The notes under the pieces were generated by a model that worked only from the letters and a program-made list of their open reading frames with translations, searched no databases and had not been told where the DNA came from. A stretch of 64,000 bases of DNA from Nyssa sinensis (lineage: Eukaryota; Streptophyta; Magnoliopsida; Cornales; Nyssaceae). The DNA lies in the NCBI GenBank assembly GCA_008638375.1, contig CM018047.1:48888679-48952678 (forward strand), in the 5' to 3' direction. Made by a program: the position numbers and the translations under genes. Positions 1-12,232 of this stretch are shown piece by piece (position 1 is the stretch's first letter; every line of letters begins with the position of its first letter).

Positions 1-804
1 TAAACGGTTAGAGGTTGGCACAATACACAATTATTGGGCCCATGTATGACACAGTCGATGAGCACATTACGCTTTGTGTTTTATCCAGTGCCTAACTCAA
101 ACCTATGTTGTACCTAGGCCAAATTTTCATAAAACGAAAATTCAGCTGGGATGTGCCCATGGCCATCATGTGTCGGTCATGTACCATTTGTTTTTCTCGT
201 TTCTTGATATATCCTAACATTTCTAAAATTCTTAATTTCCGTTTTTCCATATTTGATTACAGGTGATTTGATATTTGAGCTTCACTCCAACTATTTACTT
301 TGCATTTAAGTTGAAACCAGGTCCTACTTTGAAGTATAGAAGAACTTATTCATCTTAATTTGTAACTTGAAGATATGCCGAATGATTTTTTCTTCTTCTT
401 TATTTTAAGCATAAGAGAGCAAAAGGTCCTTCTTTTCTCTTGAAATGGTCTGTATTATTGTAGTTAATCAGCTAAAATTAGTATGTTTTTTCAACTTAAT
501 GACTGCCATTCATCCACATATAGCATGAACAACAAGTATATTTTTTCAATGATTATTGTTGAAAATGATTTTTGATTAATTCAAAGAAAAGTGCCAACTT
601 CAACTTCAATTTCAACTTCAAAATCTTCATTAAGTTGGCAGCAACATTTTATATTTATAATGTTGTCTTTGGCAATGTAGAATTGGAAACAAATTAATTC
701 AAATTCTAGATTAACTTTTTTCCAACTTTTACTAATTCCACTTCTATGACTCCAGTTCAACATTACTAAACATAAGGTAATATTATTTTGAAAACTTTTC
801 AATC

Positions 805-856
<52 letters not shown>

Positions 857-1968
857 TAGATAGCAAAGATGGGTATGCAAAACATTTGGAAAAGTCTGAC
901 AGTTCCTACAATTTTTGGGTCTAATATATGTTGATAAAAAAAAAGTAGTGCAGCGCAATTGTATACAACTGCTAAAGTCGGCTCTAGCTATGTAATTCGA
1001 GACCTAAAATAACAACGCAATTGAAAGTCTTTTCTTCTTCTTTTTTATACAACTCAATTAAAAGTCTTTTTTTTTTTCTATGATGCAAAACTCATGTGCA
1101 ATTGACAATAGTTATGGGCATGAACGGAGTTAGCATGAGCTAGGGGGGTTCCCCCTCAATTTTTTTTTTTAATTACAAAATTTTCTTATCTATTTTGAAA
1201 GGTTTTCAAATATATCCTTCTAATTTATGTTTTTGCCTCCTCTAAATTTAAAGTTTTCACACTTTACATTTGTTTTAATTTCAATTTGACCTCTTCAATG
1301 GAAGTTTTGTTGATTTTTTTAATATTTCTTAATATAATCTAAGGTTTTAATGGTGTCTTTCTTTAATTGGACTTTGTAGTCTAATTTGTAAATTTATTTA
1401 TATTATTAAATTTAATTATTTACTAAACATATTATTAATTAATATTAAAATATTATATATATTTAATTTGAGAATTTATGATCTAGCTTTAAGAGTAAAG
1501 TTTGTCTCCTCTGAGCTAAATTCTTGACTCATCTCTCATTATAGTCTATTATTGTAAGTCTTTTTAAATTCCATGTGCCTTTTTTCTAGTGCCTTTCACT
1601 TTATATATATATATATATAGATATATATTGTATTTCAATTTCAATTACAATAGAATATTATGTTTCTTTAGACAATTTGATTTCAACGCATTTTTTTTTT
1701 AAATTTGTATTCACATTTTTTTTTTGATATATATGTATTTATAGTAATATATATTGTAATTGTATTTTAATTTTAATTTTGATTTTAATTTTTTGCTAGG
1801 AATTGTATTTTAATTATCACTGATTTTTTTTTTCCTTATCTAAACAAACTACAAAAACAATATCTAGTCAATTTTTTTTTCAAAAAGACAAAATTATTCT
1901 TTTCATTTTTTTTTCAATTTTGTCCCATTTTTATTTTTGATTAAAACCTTAAATTTATTTTTATATAA
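1..1968. other. AT-rich intergenic DNA
   Basis: I see no supportable gene here. The stretch is AT-rich with many poly-T runs and an (AT)n tract at 809-852. Around 1130-1560 there is a G-run followed by a C-run and a pyrimidine-rich stretch that resembles an eroded plant transposon tail, but I cannot assign a family. Confidence 0.6.
809..852. repeat. (AT)n microsatellite
   Basis: An uninterrupted AT dinucleotide run of about 44 bases. Confidence 0.95.
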
Positions 1969-1977
1969 AATAAAATA

Positions 1978-2486
1978 GGGTTAATTACACTTTAGTATCT
2001 TGAAGTTTTATCCCGATTTCAAATAAGGTTCTCAATTATCAATTATAACAATTCAGTCCCTCAATTTTTAATTTCATTTCAATTGAGGTTAATTGCAAGC
2101 AGCCGTTAACAGCAGTCCCAAATTCTTAACGACAACCGTTTACACATTAAAATTATAAGACCTCGTTTGAAACTTGTATAAAATTATAGAGTCTTATTTA
2201 AAATCCGTATACAATAAAATAATAATATTTTGAAACTCATATTAAATTATAAGATACTAAAATGTAATTTGAAATCTGTATACAATTAAATAATACTATT
2301 TTGAAACTCATATTAAATTATAAGTTACTAAAATGTAATTAATTTGGGACGGTCATTGACAGCAGTGTGCAATTATCCTTGATTAAAATAAAATTAAAAA
2401 TTGAGAAACTGAATTGTTACAATTAATAATCGAGTGCTTTATTTAAAATCAGGACAAAATTTTAGGGTACTAAAGTATAATTAACT
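1978..2486. mobile_element. Mutator-type MITE with long terminal inverted repeats
   Basis: The left end begins GGGTTAATTACACTTTAGTA. The reverse complement of the right end reads GTTAATTATACTTTAGTA, and the two arms stay alignable for about 130 bases (both then carry a TAACAATTCAGT-like block). The element is flanked by an identical 9-bp direct repeat, AATAAAATA, at 1969-1977 and 2487-2495. Long inverted repeats with a 9-bp duplication are typical of Mutator-derived MITEs. The interior (about 2150-2345) holds a tandem duplication of a roughly 70-bp unit containing TTTTGAAACTCATATTAAAT. There is no coding capacity. Confidence 0.75.
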
Positions 2487-2916
2487 AATAAAATAAGCTA
2501 TTTACCTTCAATTTACTTTTATAAAAAAAATCCTTTAAAAAATAAAAATAAAAATTGATCAAAATTAAAAAAAAATGTAAAAGAACAAGAAAGAGGCAGT
2601 TTTTTCGATTTGAAAAAAAAAAAACTTGACTGAAATAAATATTTATATTTTTTTTCATAAAAGTAAGAAGAGTCAATATAAATTTTGATATATCAATATA
2701 ATTTATCATTTTTTTATGGGTAAATTCAACCCTCGCTCTGTAGTGTCCAGGATTCGTTTGCAAGACAGGCTAGAATAATCCAATTGAAAGGGCATCAATT
2801 GGCCAATAATAATCAGGAAATGGCACCAATCTCCAACAAGCACATCGAAAGACAAATATGATGCAACAATTGACATCCTTCTCAAAATGGTGAATTAAAA
2901 TGCCTTGAGTTCTGCT

Positions 2917-4341
2917 ATGCACCACTCGCCTGAATTTCTACTACAACTCCTCCAACGTTTTCTCAAAACCCCAAACCACATCAAACAAATCCATTCCCTC
3001 CTAATAACCAACGGTCACCTACTCCTCAATTCAAACACTTCACCAAATTTCAGATGGATGAACACCCTCCTCTACAACACTCTGATCAGAGCCTACCTCA
3101 ACCTTGGCCAAGCTCCCAAGACCATCCTTCTTTTCACTTACATGCTTACCCATCAAGCTCCACCCAACAACCACACTTTCCCTTCCCTCATCAAAGCTGC
3201 CTCGTCCTCTCCCTCTTTAGCTTCTGTATCAGGTATACCCCTTCACACCCAAGTCATCAAACGTGGCGTATCTTTGGACCCATTTATACAGACCTCTTTT
3301 GTTAGCTTCTATGCGCAACTGGGTAATCTTTCTGACGCACGCAATTTGTTTGATGAAATATCCGAACCGTGCATTGTCTCCTATAATGCGATGATCGATG
3401 CATTCGGGAAGAATGGGGACATGGAGTCCGCTCTTTTGCTGTTTGAGCAAATGCCCTTAAGAGATGTTGTTTCGTGGACGAGTATGATTAATGGGTATGG
3501 AGGGAATGGGTACTTTGGGGAAGCAATTAAGTTTTTCGAGAAGATGATGGCGCATGAGGACGTGATGGGTTATGTTGTGAAACCCAATGAAGCTACATTT
3601 GTTAGCGTACTCTCTTCATGTGCTAATTCAGATGGAGGAGGAGCCTTGTATCAAGGAAAACAAATACATGGATTTATTATCAAGAACGAGATTGAATTGA
3701 CTGTTTTTATGGGGACGGCATTAATAGCTCTATATGGAAAAATGGGATGTTTAGTATATGCTATGGAAGTTTTTAGTAGAATAGCAGTTAAAGAGGTGTG
3801 CACTTGGAATGCTATGATTTCTTCGCTTGCTTTGAACGGTAACGAGAGGCAGGCCTTAGACATGTTTGAGAAGATGAAGGTGGAAGGATTGCATCCCAAC
3901 GAGGTTACATTTGTTGCCGTTCTCACTGCGTGCGCTCATGCCAAACTCGTGGAGTTGGGTTTGGAATTGTTTCAACTAATGTCAAGTGACTTCAGGATTG
4001 TCCCAAGGATGGAGCATTATGGATGCGTGGTTGATCTCTTGGGCAGAGCTGGTCTTTTGAGGGAAGCAACTGAGTTTATGAGAAGAATGCCTTTTGAACC
4101 TGATGCCTCTGTCTTAGGGGCCCTTTTGGGTGCTTGCAAGGTTCATGGAGCCATTGAGTTGGCAAATGAAGTGGGAGGAAGGATTCTTGAATTGCAACCA
4201 CAGCATTGTGGGCGATATGTGCTATTGTCAACCATTTTTGCTGGGGCCGAGAGGTGGGATCATGCTGCTGCTCTAAGGAAAGCAATGGTGCAAGCTGGAA
4301 TTAGGAAAATCCCAGCATATAGTTTGATTGATACTGCGTAA
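2917..4341 (+). CDS. PLS-class pentatricopeptide repeat protein, E subgroup
   Basis: Intronless gene of 474 codons. The reading frame is open from a TTG at 2905, but the first ATG is at 2917, which I take as the start (MHHSPEFLL). The N-terminal HIKQIHSLLITNG block is the usual opening of plant PLS-class PPR proteins. Repeats follow: YNTLIRAYLNLG, FIQTSFVSFYAQLGNLSDARNLF, VSYNAMIDAFGKNGDMESALLLF, VVSWTSMINGYGGNG, FMGTALIALYGKMG, CTWNAMISSLALNG and NEVTFVAVLTACAHA. The C-terminus is an E domain (EHYGCVVDLLGRAG, LGALLGACKVHG, YVLLSTIFAGAERWDHAAALR); there is no DYW deaminase domain. Family knowledge: such proteins bind organellar RNA, often acting in C-to-U editing with a DYW partner. The target organelle and site cannot be read here. 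It resembles the Arabidopsis At1g10330 type, but I cannot confirm orthology. No frame damage is seen, so it is probably functional. Confidence 0.9.
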   Translation: MHHSPEFLLQLLQRFLKTPNHIKQIHSLLITNGHLLLNSNTSPNFRWMNTLLYNTLIRAYLNLGQAPKTILLFTYMLTHQAPPNNHTFPSLIKAASSSPSLASVSGIPLHTQVIKRGVSLDPFIQTSFVSFYAQLGNLSDARNLFDEISEPCIVSYNAMIDAFGKNGDMESALLLFEQMPLRDVVSWTSMINGYGGNGYFGEAIKFFEKMMAHEDVMGYVVKPNEATFVSVLSSCANSDGGGALYQGKQIHGFIIKNEIELTVFMGTALIALYGKMGCLVYAMEVFSRIAVKEVCTWNAMISSLALNGNERQALDMFEKMKVEGLHPNEVTFVAVLTACAHAKLVELGLELFQLMSSDFRIVPRMEHYGCVVDLLGRAGLLREATEFMRRMPFEPDASVLGALLGACKVHGAIELANEVGGRILELQPQHCGRYVLLSTIFAGAERWDHAAALRKAMVQAGIRKIPAYSLIDTA

Positions 4342-5384
4342 GGATTTGTTGGTGGTTTCTGCCCCGACATCGAGTCTCCAGGATGATTGAACCTTGGGGA
4401 ATTGAAAGGTTATTTCTAATGATTATTGTGATCAGTTAATTTTGATATCAATTCAATTTGTCAAAATCTAATTTCCCATGTCAACTATAAAAATTATTGT
4501 TTTACTGGGTCTGTGTACTTTTTAGTAGCTGGGGAATTGGAGATGAAACACTAATGAGTGGGATGAAATTACTATAAATTGAAGTTTATAATTGAAAATT
4601 TGATGTGGGCTCTAAATTTGTTTTGGAAATAATTTCATCTTTAGTCAAGTGAATGATTCGATTATTAACAATGGTATTAATATAGATTTATAATTCTTGA
4701 TTTATTCAGAATTGTACCTTAATAAACTTACCTACTCAATTTCTAAATCTTTGTAAATATGTGTTACAGGATTTTATCGAGCCCTTTGAAATGCAAGGGA
4801 CACGCAAAGAAGAGTGTCACAAAGATGTCAGCTCATGAGTAGTTCCAAGGGCAGGGATTCTGAGATTAGGAATGAAATTAATTTTCACCGATCATATTAT
4901 TTCTATGTACCAGAAAACCTGGTACTTTTATGACAGTTTGAGAGCAGAGAAAGGTAAGCCTTGTTTTTCCTTGCCCCAAATTCAGAATTATCTTTTATTG
5001 CTATTTGCTAATGTAACATAAGATAAGAGTTATGGAATAAAATAAGATGGGAATCGCAATGACAAATTCACAATTCTTTTCATTGATCTTCAATTAATTT
5101 CCTCCTATCTATCTCTACTTAATTTTCTTTGAACATCTCCCTTGATTTATCTCCTCAATTTGTTTAAGGGGCAAGCAGGGGTTCTAACCCATTCGTCGTA
5201 GTTGACCCCTTCGAATCCCACCTTCTGGAGGTCAAGGAAATTTGAACTCAAACATCTCTTGTAAATAAAAGAACGTTGATCGTTGGGGTAGATATACATT
5301 ACTTTGCTTTTTTTTTGAAGATACTCTTCTATTTTTTCGCTTAATATTTTCAAAGAATAATGACGAAGGTGGAATACGAGTTTA
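4342..5384. other. Non-coding DNA downstream of the PPR gene
   Basis: This is the 3-prime flank of the PPR gene and AT-rich spacer. I see no conserved coding region. Polyadenylation signals cannot be fixed from sequence alone. Confidence 0.5.
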
Positions 5385-7014
5385 GTGCAAGTCATTGTTT
5401 TTAAAGGCAAGCGCCTAAGTGATTTTCAGTCCCAACGCCTTAAAAATGTTCGAGGCCAAGCGTTTTCAAAGAGCAACACCTAGGTGATCACTTTAGTCAA
5501 GGAGAGTGGCGATCAGGCGATAGCCTTTTTAATTATAAGGTATTTTACTTGTATGTCCTTATGTTTATAGTGTTTTATGAGCTTATTGAATAATTCTGTG
5601 AGAGGCATATCATAGTTGTAATCTAGAAGTATAATTATCTAATCTATTACATTAATACAAATATTATTATCAAACATTAGCACGAAACTAGCATGATAAA
5701 TATTTGAATTATTTGAGTTGTCAAAATATAAAGCTTTAAGGATAGTAACACTTTTAAAATGTAAAAAATTATAAGTAGGGCTTGACATTGTACTACAACT
5801 AGTAAGTTTTCATCATTCTTCACAAAATCTGAGCCAGCCTATGATAAAATATCTTCCATCTATCAACCAAATTGACCATCTATATGTAAAGTCTTCCCAA
5901 GATAGGCCTGACCTTTATGAATAAGTTTAGAGGTCTATGAGATTGGCCCTATCGTGCCTTTTACATTATTAGGACTAACAAGTTTATAAAAAAAAATTTA
6001 ATATAAGATTTGGATAGATTACAAAACTTTGTATATTTATTGAGAAGAAAGCACAAAAACTTAGAAATAGTCATATCACTTAAATACGTCATATGTCACC
6101 TTCAGATTGAACATTTTAGTGTTACTTCATAATTGTTATAATTATAAAATATTATTTAACTTAAAATGAATTAAATTTTAATGTCTAATATATATTTTTT
6201 GATTAATATTGTTAAGTTAGTGCCTTGTTTCACTCAAGCTAGTGCTTCTTTGTTGCAGGACCAACTCTATCGTTAAGCGAACAAAGCAATTGGTTTAGGC
6301 CTCACCTATAAAAAAGGCCCAAATTGTATGTTTATGGTATTGATGTGGTCAAAAACTTGCTTAATGAGATGAACAACCAAGATCGTTTCCCTTTTTCTTG
6401 AGACAACACATCAAAATCAAACTCGGGTACCGACAAAGTATCAGTGACGGTTACTTCGACGATCAAGTCAAAAAAGATGAAGCAAGCTAAAACTGTTGAA
6501 GAAGAAAAGAGAATTCAAAATATGTAATTAGGGTTCATTGTATGCGTACCTTGGCCCCCTTTATAGTGGATTAGTTGTCATAATGGATAGAGTTCTTGAT
6601 TGAGTGAAATAAGGAAGCCACCATACCAAGTTGATAAGCTTGATATAGTAGTTTCCAAGTAGGATTCTACTTGTAAAGCCCTAATAAAATTACAAGTACT
6701 TGTGGTCCAAAGGGATTGGATCTCTGGGTAAACCAATGTGACCATTGACTATCTTCATTCAGATCTAGAAGTAATGACTTCGGTTATCATAAGAAAATAG
6801 CTGATCAGAGCTGCATTCCAGAGGTGAAGGTCTACCCTATAGATGTAAGTCTTAAAAGTATATCGTTCCATCTAAAATTGTAGGCCGGGGGCATAGATGG
6901 ATTTCGACGGCTAAAATCATTTGTATCTCATCCTCTTTCATTGGGTAAGGCTTTTATAATTACCCTACTGACACGTGCCTCAATCTTAACCGATCAACTA
7001 ATTTAGTTATATCA

Positions 7015-7240
7015 AGTATAATCCAACTAGAAGTCTAAAGCTAATAAAAGTCTTAACTTCAAAAATAAGGCCCTAAATGTTATATCTCTCCAGTATAATT
7101 TAAACTAGAAGTCTAATATTAATAAAAATCTAACTCCACAAGGAAAGTCCATAGATGTTATATCTCTCCAATATAATCCAAACTAGAAGTCTAAGATTAA
7201 TAAAAATCTAACTCTACAAAGAAGGCCCATAAATGTTTCA
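7015..7240. repeat. Three-copy tandem repeat, unit about 75-80 bp
   Basis: The phrase AACTAGAAGTCTAA, followed by AATAAAAATCTAACT and a TATATCTCTCC spacer, recurs three times with a few substitutions, inside the putative hAT-like element. Confidence 0.8.
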
Positions 7241-7385
7241 TGAAAGAGAATTTAATTCTATTACTATATGTTCACAAACTTTGAATAGTAATTTTGTATT
7301 GTCTAGTTTATATATATTTTTTTTATAAATTTCATTAGTAGAACATTATTGATTATGTAGAACTCTATTATTAGAGTTGTATTCA

Positions 7386-7435
<50 letters not shown>

Positions 7436-7436
7436 T
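7386..7436. repeat. (CA)n(TA)n compound microsatellite
   Basis: A CA run passes directly into a TA run. Confidence 0.95.
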
Positions 7437-7954
7437 AGAAACAAATCATTAAACACATTTATACATTTATTAGAATTTTATTTATATTTAAATTAGAACT
7501 CTTATAATAGAAACTATTTTAACATTATTTTAAATCCCATTTTTATTAAAAACTTATCCATCTTGCATTTCAAAAAGTGAAAAGTTTTAAAAAAATCCTT
7601 ATTTAGAGTTGTCGCTTAAGACCTTAAATTGTCTTGAGCCAACCTTTTTTTCGCCTCGCTTTTTGGGTAATGTGAGAGCTTAGTACCTTAAGCATGCCTT
7701 TTGCTTTTTCCTTTTAACATTGGTGCAAGGAAGGAATTTTTTAATCAATTATTTTTGAGTTGACATTTTTTAAGTGTTTATTCTAACACAAAATGTTCCA
7801 TTTGAGGGTGCACCCATTGTCATATGTATTTAGTGCATTATTGTCATCCGTAATCAAGGTTTAAAATACTCCTTTAACAATTTAATTTCAAGTAGTAGAG
7901 TAACTCAATCTTGTTTTTCAAATCCAGTTTCATATCATAATCCAATTTTACCAG

Positions 7955-9389
7955 GTAGTGGTGGCTTGAGGTGGGGAAAGGCTCCATTTTGTTTTGAGAG
8001 CATGTGGCTACATGATCTAGGTTTCAAATATAAAGTGGTGGAGTGGTGGTAGGCGTACAATATAAGGGGCGAGCCAAGTTATGTGATGGCATAGAAAGTC
8101 TAGCTTTTGAAGGCAGAAAATGTAGAAGTGTTTGGAAATGTACAAGTGAAGAAGCAGAAACTCCTAATAAATATCCAATAGTTTTGACAGGAAAGAATAG
8201 GATAACTCTTTGTTTAATGGGGAGAAATGTACAAGGGATGACTTCAAAAAGAACTGGGTAAGGTCTTAAAGTTGGAGGAAATTTCGTGGAGATAGAAATC
8301 TAGGGCTCTTTAAGGTGACAGGAATACTAAGTTCTTTCACTGAGTGGAAAATTACCATATGAGGAAAAATAACATCAGTGCGGTGACTATTGGGGAGAGG
8401 AAGTGAATGAAGGAATAGTGAAGTTCTATCAAAAGCTATACATAGAAACTCATGAGTGGAGACAGGGTTTAGAAGGCATGTAGTTTTCAACCATTCTAGA
8501 AGATGAAGCATATAGCTTGGAGAAGCCCTTTTGAGGAGGAAGAAGTTATTTCAGCTTTGAAGACTTGTGATTAGGATAAAGCACCGAGACCGGATGGTTT
8601 CATGATGGCCTTTTACAAGTATTGTTGGAGGATCATTATAGGTGATGTTATGGTAGTACTCATTCAATTCCACCAGTCATGTTCCTTTGAAAAGAGTCTA
8701 AATGCTTCGTTTATAGCATTGATTCCTAAGAAAGAAAGAGTTGAGAATATCAGAGATATCAGGCCAACCAGTTTAGTGGGGAGCTTGTATAAGCTATTGG
8801 CCAAGGTTTTAGCTTTGAGATTGAGAAAGACCATGAGTGGTATCATATTCTTGAGCCAAAATGCTTTTGTTGTTGGGGGGGGGGGGATTTTGGATGTGGC
8901 TTTGATAGCAAATTAATATGTTGATACGAGAAGGAAACGATTGGAGAAGGGGTGGGTTTGTAAGCTGGACATTAAAAAAGCTTACGACCATATAGATTAG
9001 AAGTTTTGTTGTCTTTGTTGGCACATGGGTTTTGGTGAGACATGGAGAAGATGGATTCAAGCTTGTATCTCTATGGTTTCTTATTCATTGTTGGTGAATG
9101 GAACTCCAATAGGTTTCTTCCGGTCCTCAAGTGGTTTCTAGCAATGGGATCCGTTGTCTCTGTTTTTATTTGTGATTGTTATGGAGGCCCCGGGTAGGAT
9201 GATTGATAAAACAAATTCTGGGGGTATGCTTAGGGGCTTTGCGATTGAGAGAGATGATGGGAAAAGGGTGGAGATCCTTCACCTATTATTTGCCCACTAT
9301 AGTTTTTTGTGATGCTGAGAAAGTGTAGCTTCGGATTCTGAGATACATCCTGCTTTATTTTGAGGCAATGTCGAGGTTAAAAGTAAATC
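7955..9389 (+). pseudogene. Decayed LINE (L1-type) reverse transcriptase
   Basis: Translating across several stops and frameshifts gives the plant LINE order: a GKAPFCFESMWL block at about 7970, a SWR-KSRAL-GDRNTKFFH block at 8285-8340, EEEEVISALKTCD at about 8537, then DKAPRPDGFMMAFYKYCW (8577-8631). Next come LNASFIALIPKKE, IRDIRPTSLVGSLYKLLAKVLA and RLRKTMSGIIFLSQNAFV, and finally CKLDIKKAYDHID at about 8960. These are the conserved N-terminal RT blocks of L1-type plant LINEs. The catalytic YADD region near 9290-9310 is not intact, and no endonuclease or poly-A tail is recognisable. It is a 5-prime-truncated, long-dead copy. Confidence 0.85.
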
Positions 9390-9399
9390 TCAAGTGAAC

Positions 9400-9814
9400 G
9401 ATTAGTTCCATTCATGGTTACCACAATTCACTCCTCCCCTAGTGAATTGGGATCGCACGATTCAAAACATGGATTATTAGTGATTTGGAATGCAAGATTT
9501 AGCATTCTGATCTAAAATATCAAAAGTCCCAAAAAAAATCATTCAAAATATACATACATCATTGGAATTTTATTTTATAATAGCTTGAATTCGTTAAAAT
9601 CATTTTGGTGTATATATATACATATCAATATTATCACAAATACACTCAAAAAGCATATCACGTTCCAAATAAACGTATTTCGTTCCAACAAAGTGATCCA
9701 AATAAGTTTATTCCTAACGTACCGTGTTTTATAACAAGTGATGATTTACATTCCCGTTCCCGTTCCCCGTACAACAATCCACGTTCTAGGTAACATTGGT
9801 TCCATTCTTCTAAA
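9400..9814. mobile_element. Possible MITE inserted at the LINE remnant end
   Basis: The direct repeat TCAAGTGAAC occurs at 9390-9399 and again at 9815-9824, flanking about 415 bp. The ends contain related GTTCCATT / GGTTACC and GGTAACA / GGTTCCATT motifs, but the inverted repeats match poorly. LINE-like codons stop at the left edge. Confidence 0.35.
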
Positions 9815-9824
9815 TCAAGTGAAC

Positions 9825-11424
9825 AATTTGTTCTTTAAGTGCTTATTAAAATAAATATATGAAACAATTCAAGTAACTAAATTGTACGTTAAAGTTGATG
9901 CTTATAGTTGACGAAGGACACATGCAAAGCATATTTTGAGTGTCAAACACACTTTTGTCAGTTAGATTCAGGAGCGGTTTGGGCTGTGCCAAATGTGTTC
10001 AAACCTAACCCAAACTTAACTTTAGGCTTAAGGCACGGTCTTAACCCTACCAAACTAGTAAATTAATAAACTGGGGTCACAAGCAAGTTGGATTTAGGTT
10101 GACTAACCAATTATATTACCTGACAAATGAGCTAAGAAGTTCATACACTTCTAAGGAGCCTTTCCTCGGTCCATGTTGGACTCTACATTTCCTAGATATT
10201 TTCGGACAAGTTTAACACATTTTTGTGTCCATAATTAAAACCAAAATTCATGATGTTGGACACTTGATCAACTTGTGACCAACGAACCTTGCACAATAGG
10301 AAATATTTTACTTTTAATTTATAAAATACAATTATAATTGTTAAAGTTAAGAGTTTATATAAAATTACTAGAAACTTTGACTATATTAATAATGAAACTA
10401 AAATACGTGAAGATTTTAACACTCATATACTTACATACATACATATGCCACGATCGTGCCCTATTTTGTAAGAATTTAGTAATTTATTGTGTCATGTGGT
10501 GTCCATGTCCCATATCTATGCCCATCCAACAAAGCAAAAGAAAGGAAAAAGATTTCATTTCAATCCATTATAATCTTTTTCCTAAAGCTCACTTAAGGAT
10601 GAGTTCGTCCAATCATAATCCTCTCCTTACTGCTATAGAGTGTTCATAGGTCTTACAATTACCTTCCTCAGCTCACTTACCATGTATAAGGCATTCTATT
10701 TCGAAAGGAAAACCTTTTGGTTCAATACCATATGAGCAAAAAACCTTTTGAAACCCATTTGTTTCATTCTCTTCACAACTATTTTGGTATTGTAGGTGGA
10801 ATAATAACCAACAAACTAACGAGAGTCAAATAGAATCTTGGTTGGCAAAACATTCAAGAATGTAGGAATATAAAAACTTAAGCTTCAAGGTAACACAAGT
10901 ATGGGATTTTAGAAGGAAATCAACAGACATTCACATGTCTAAAGAAACTTGTAGGAAGAAACAGAATCTAAATAGAACTCCGGGTTTGCAAAATATGCAA
11001 CAAAGGAAGAATCTATAAACTTAAGTTTCAAAGTAACTCAAGTAATGGGTTAGCGGGCAACTTGTACAATAATGGTCCAAATGTTCCAAAATTGACATGA
11101 ATACATCACATCTACCTATAGAAACTTATAGGAACAAATGGAATCCAAGTAGGACCCCTGATTTTCGATTGATGTTGTTATTGTATTGGCAATGGCTGAA
11201 TTAATTTTTTGCAACCCAATGGTTTTGAGTTGCAAATGCTATTTACTATAGTGCTTTTGGTGATGTCTTAGTGACACTAGAATAGGCTTTGCAAATGATC
11301 TTTTACAACAAAAATGGAATTATTTGTAAGGCCTAGTCACATCGAAAAGCCTCTTTCTTTAATAGCGGGGTCAATACCCTATGAGAGAAAAATCTTTTAA
11401 AATCCTCTAATTGCTTCATTCTCT
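9825..11424. other. Intergenic DNA with an old direct repeat
   Basis: There is no recognisable gene. A block at about 10690-10830 is repeated imperfectly at about 11345-11428 and continues on the other side of the copia insertion at 17838-17885 (see the separate repeat entry). Confidence 0.5.
10690..10830. repeat. Direct repeat split by the copia element
   Basis: Phrases such as TCAATACCATATGAG, then CATTCTCTTCACAACTATTTT and GTAGGTGGAATAAT, are matched by TCAATACCCTATGAG at about 11371, CATTCTCTCCAT at 11417-11428, and AACTAATTTT and ATAGGTGAAATAAT just right of 17842. The second copy was therefore the target of the copia insertion. The original nature of the repeat is unknown; it could be an old LTR pair. 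Confidence 0.6.
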
Positions 11425-11428
11425 CCAT

Positions 11429-11845
11429 TGTAAAATTTAATTTAATGAAATAATGAATCTTCAACTATTATGAAAATCACATAATCATCTTTTATGTGAA
11501 AACAAATAAATAAAAATAACATACCAAAATCTACCATACTAAAAACTCCTTCTACTTGAAGAAAACTTGTAGAAATTATTTCTCTCACTTAACCCCTTTT
11601 CTTTTCTACGCCAGAATGTTATGGGAAAAATTGGTTAAAATAAGTGGGTAGAGAGGACAATTCCTACTTAATATCAAACTCTTATCCTACTCCCTATAAA
11701 AGTAGGTAAATAGGAAAACCACTTCCCCTATTATATCTCACTAATTACGTAACCGTGCGTAACTCTTCCAAAGCCAATAACCACCTAATTTCAGTAAGTC
11801 CAAATAATGTCTATATTACCCTTTCATGTGGGACATATTTTAACA
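11429..11845 (-). repeat. 3-prime LTR of copia copy 1
   Basis: 417 bp, TG...CA ends on the plus strand, alignable along its length with 17418-17837. Confidence 0.9.
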
Positions 11846-12232
11846 TTCTCCCACTTGGCCCATATGAACGACACTTATTTGGATTGACAAGGTAAACATA
11901 ATATGCGCATAACATTAGCTTATTCGCACTTTAGTGAGATTATAATAATATTATAATTAAATAACTTACCAACATGAGTTATGGCAAAACATTAATAAAG
12001 TGACATCTTCCCTTCCATGCACTACAATGCTAGCAAATCACTTAATTATAATCCATAATAGGAAGTAACTGTAATGTCCCCATAATGTCTTTGTCAAAGA
12101 CGATTCCTGTCATCAATAATCTATCTTTATAATTACGTAATTGATAGTAAGCAGGAAAAATGTCAGAAACAAAATTAGTGATATCTTTATAGATGTTATA
12201 GAACAAAAACATAAAGATCTACAAAACATATC

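Larger units (their letters stand above)
5393..7722. mobile_element. Putative hAT-like non-autonomous element
   Basis: The left end reads CATTGTTTTTAAAGGCAAGC and the reverse complement of the right end reads CAATGTTAAAAGGAAAAAGC. The flanks carry an 8-bp near-identical direct repeat, GTGCAAGT (5385-5392) and GTGCAAGG (7723-7730). Both termini hold the GCGCCTAAG / CTTAAG-type motifs common in plant hAT derivatives. There is no transposase. The interior holds a three-copy tandem repeat (about 7015-7240) and a CA/TA microsatellite. The inverted repeats match only over the outer 15-20 bases, so the assignment is moderate. Confidence 0.5.

Noticed and set aside
2905..2916. PPR start at 2905
   Set aside because: That codon is TTG; the first ATG in frame is at 2917 and the family begins naturally there.
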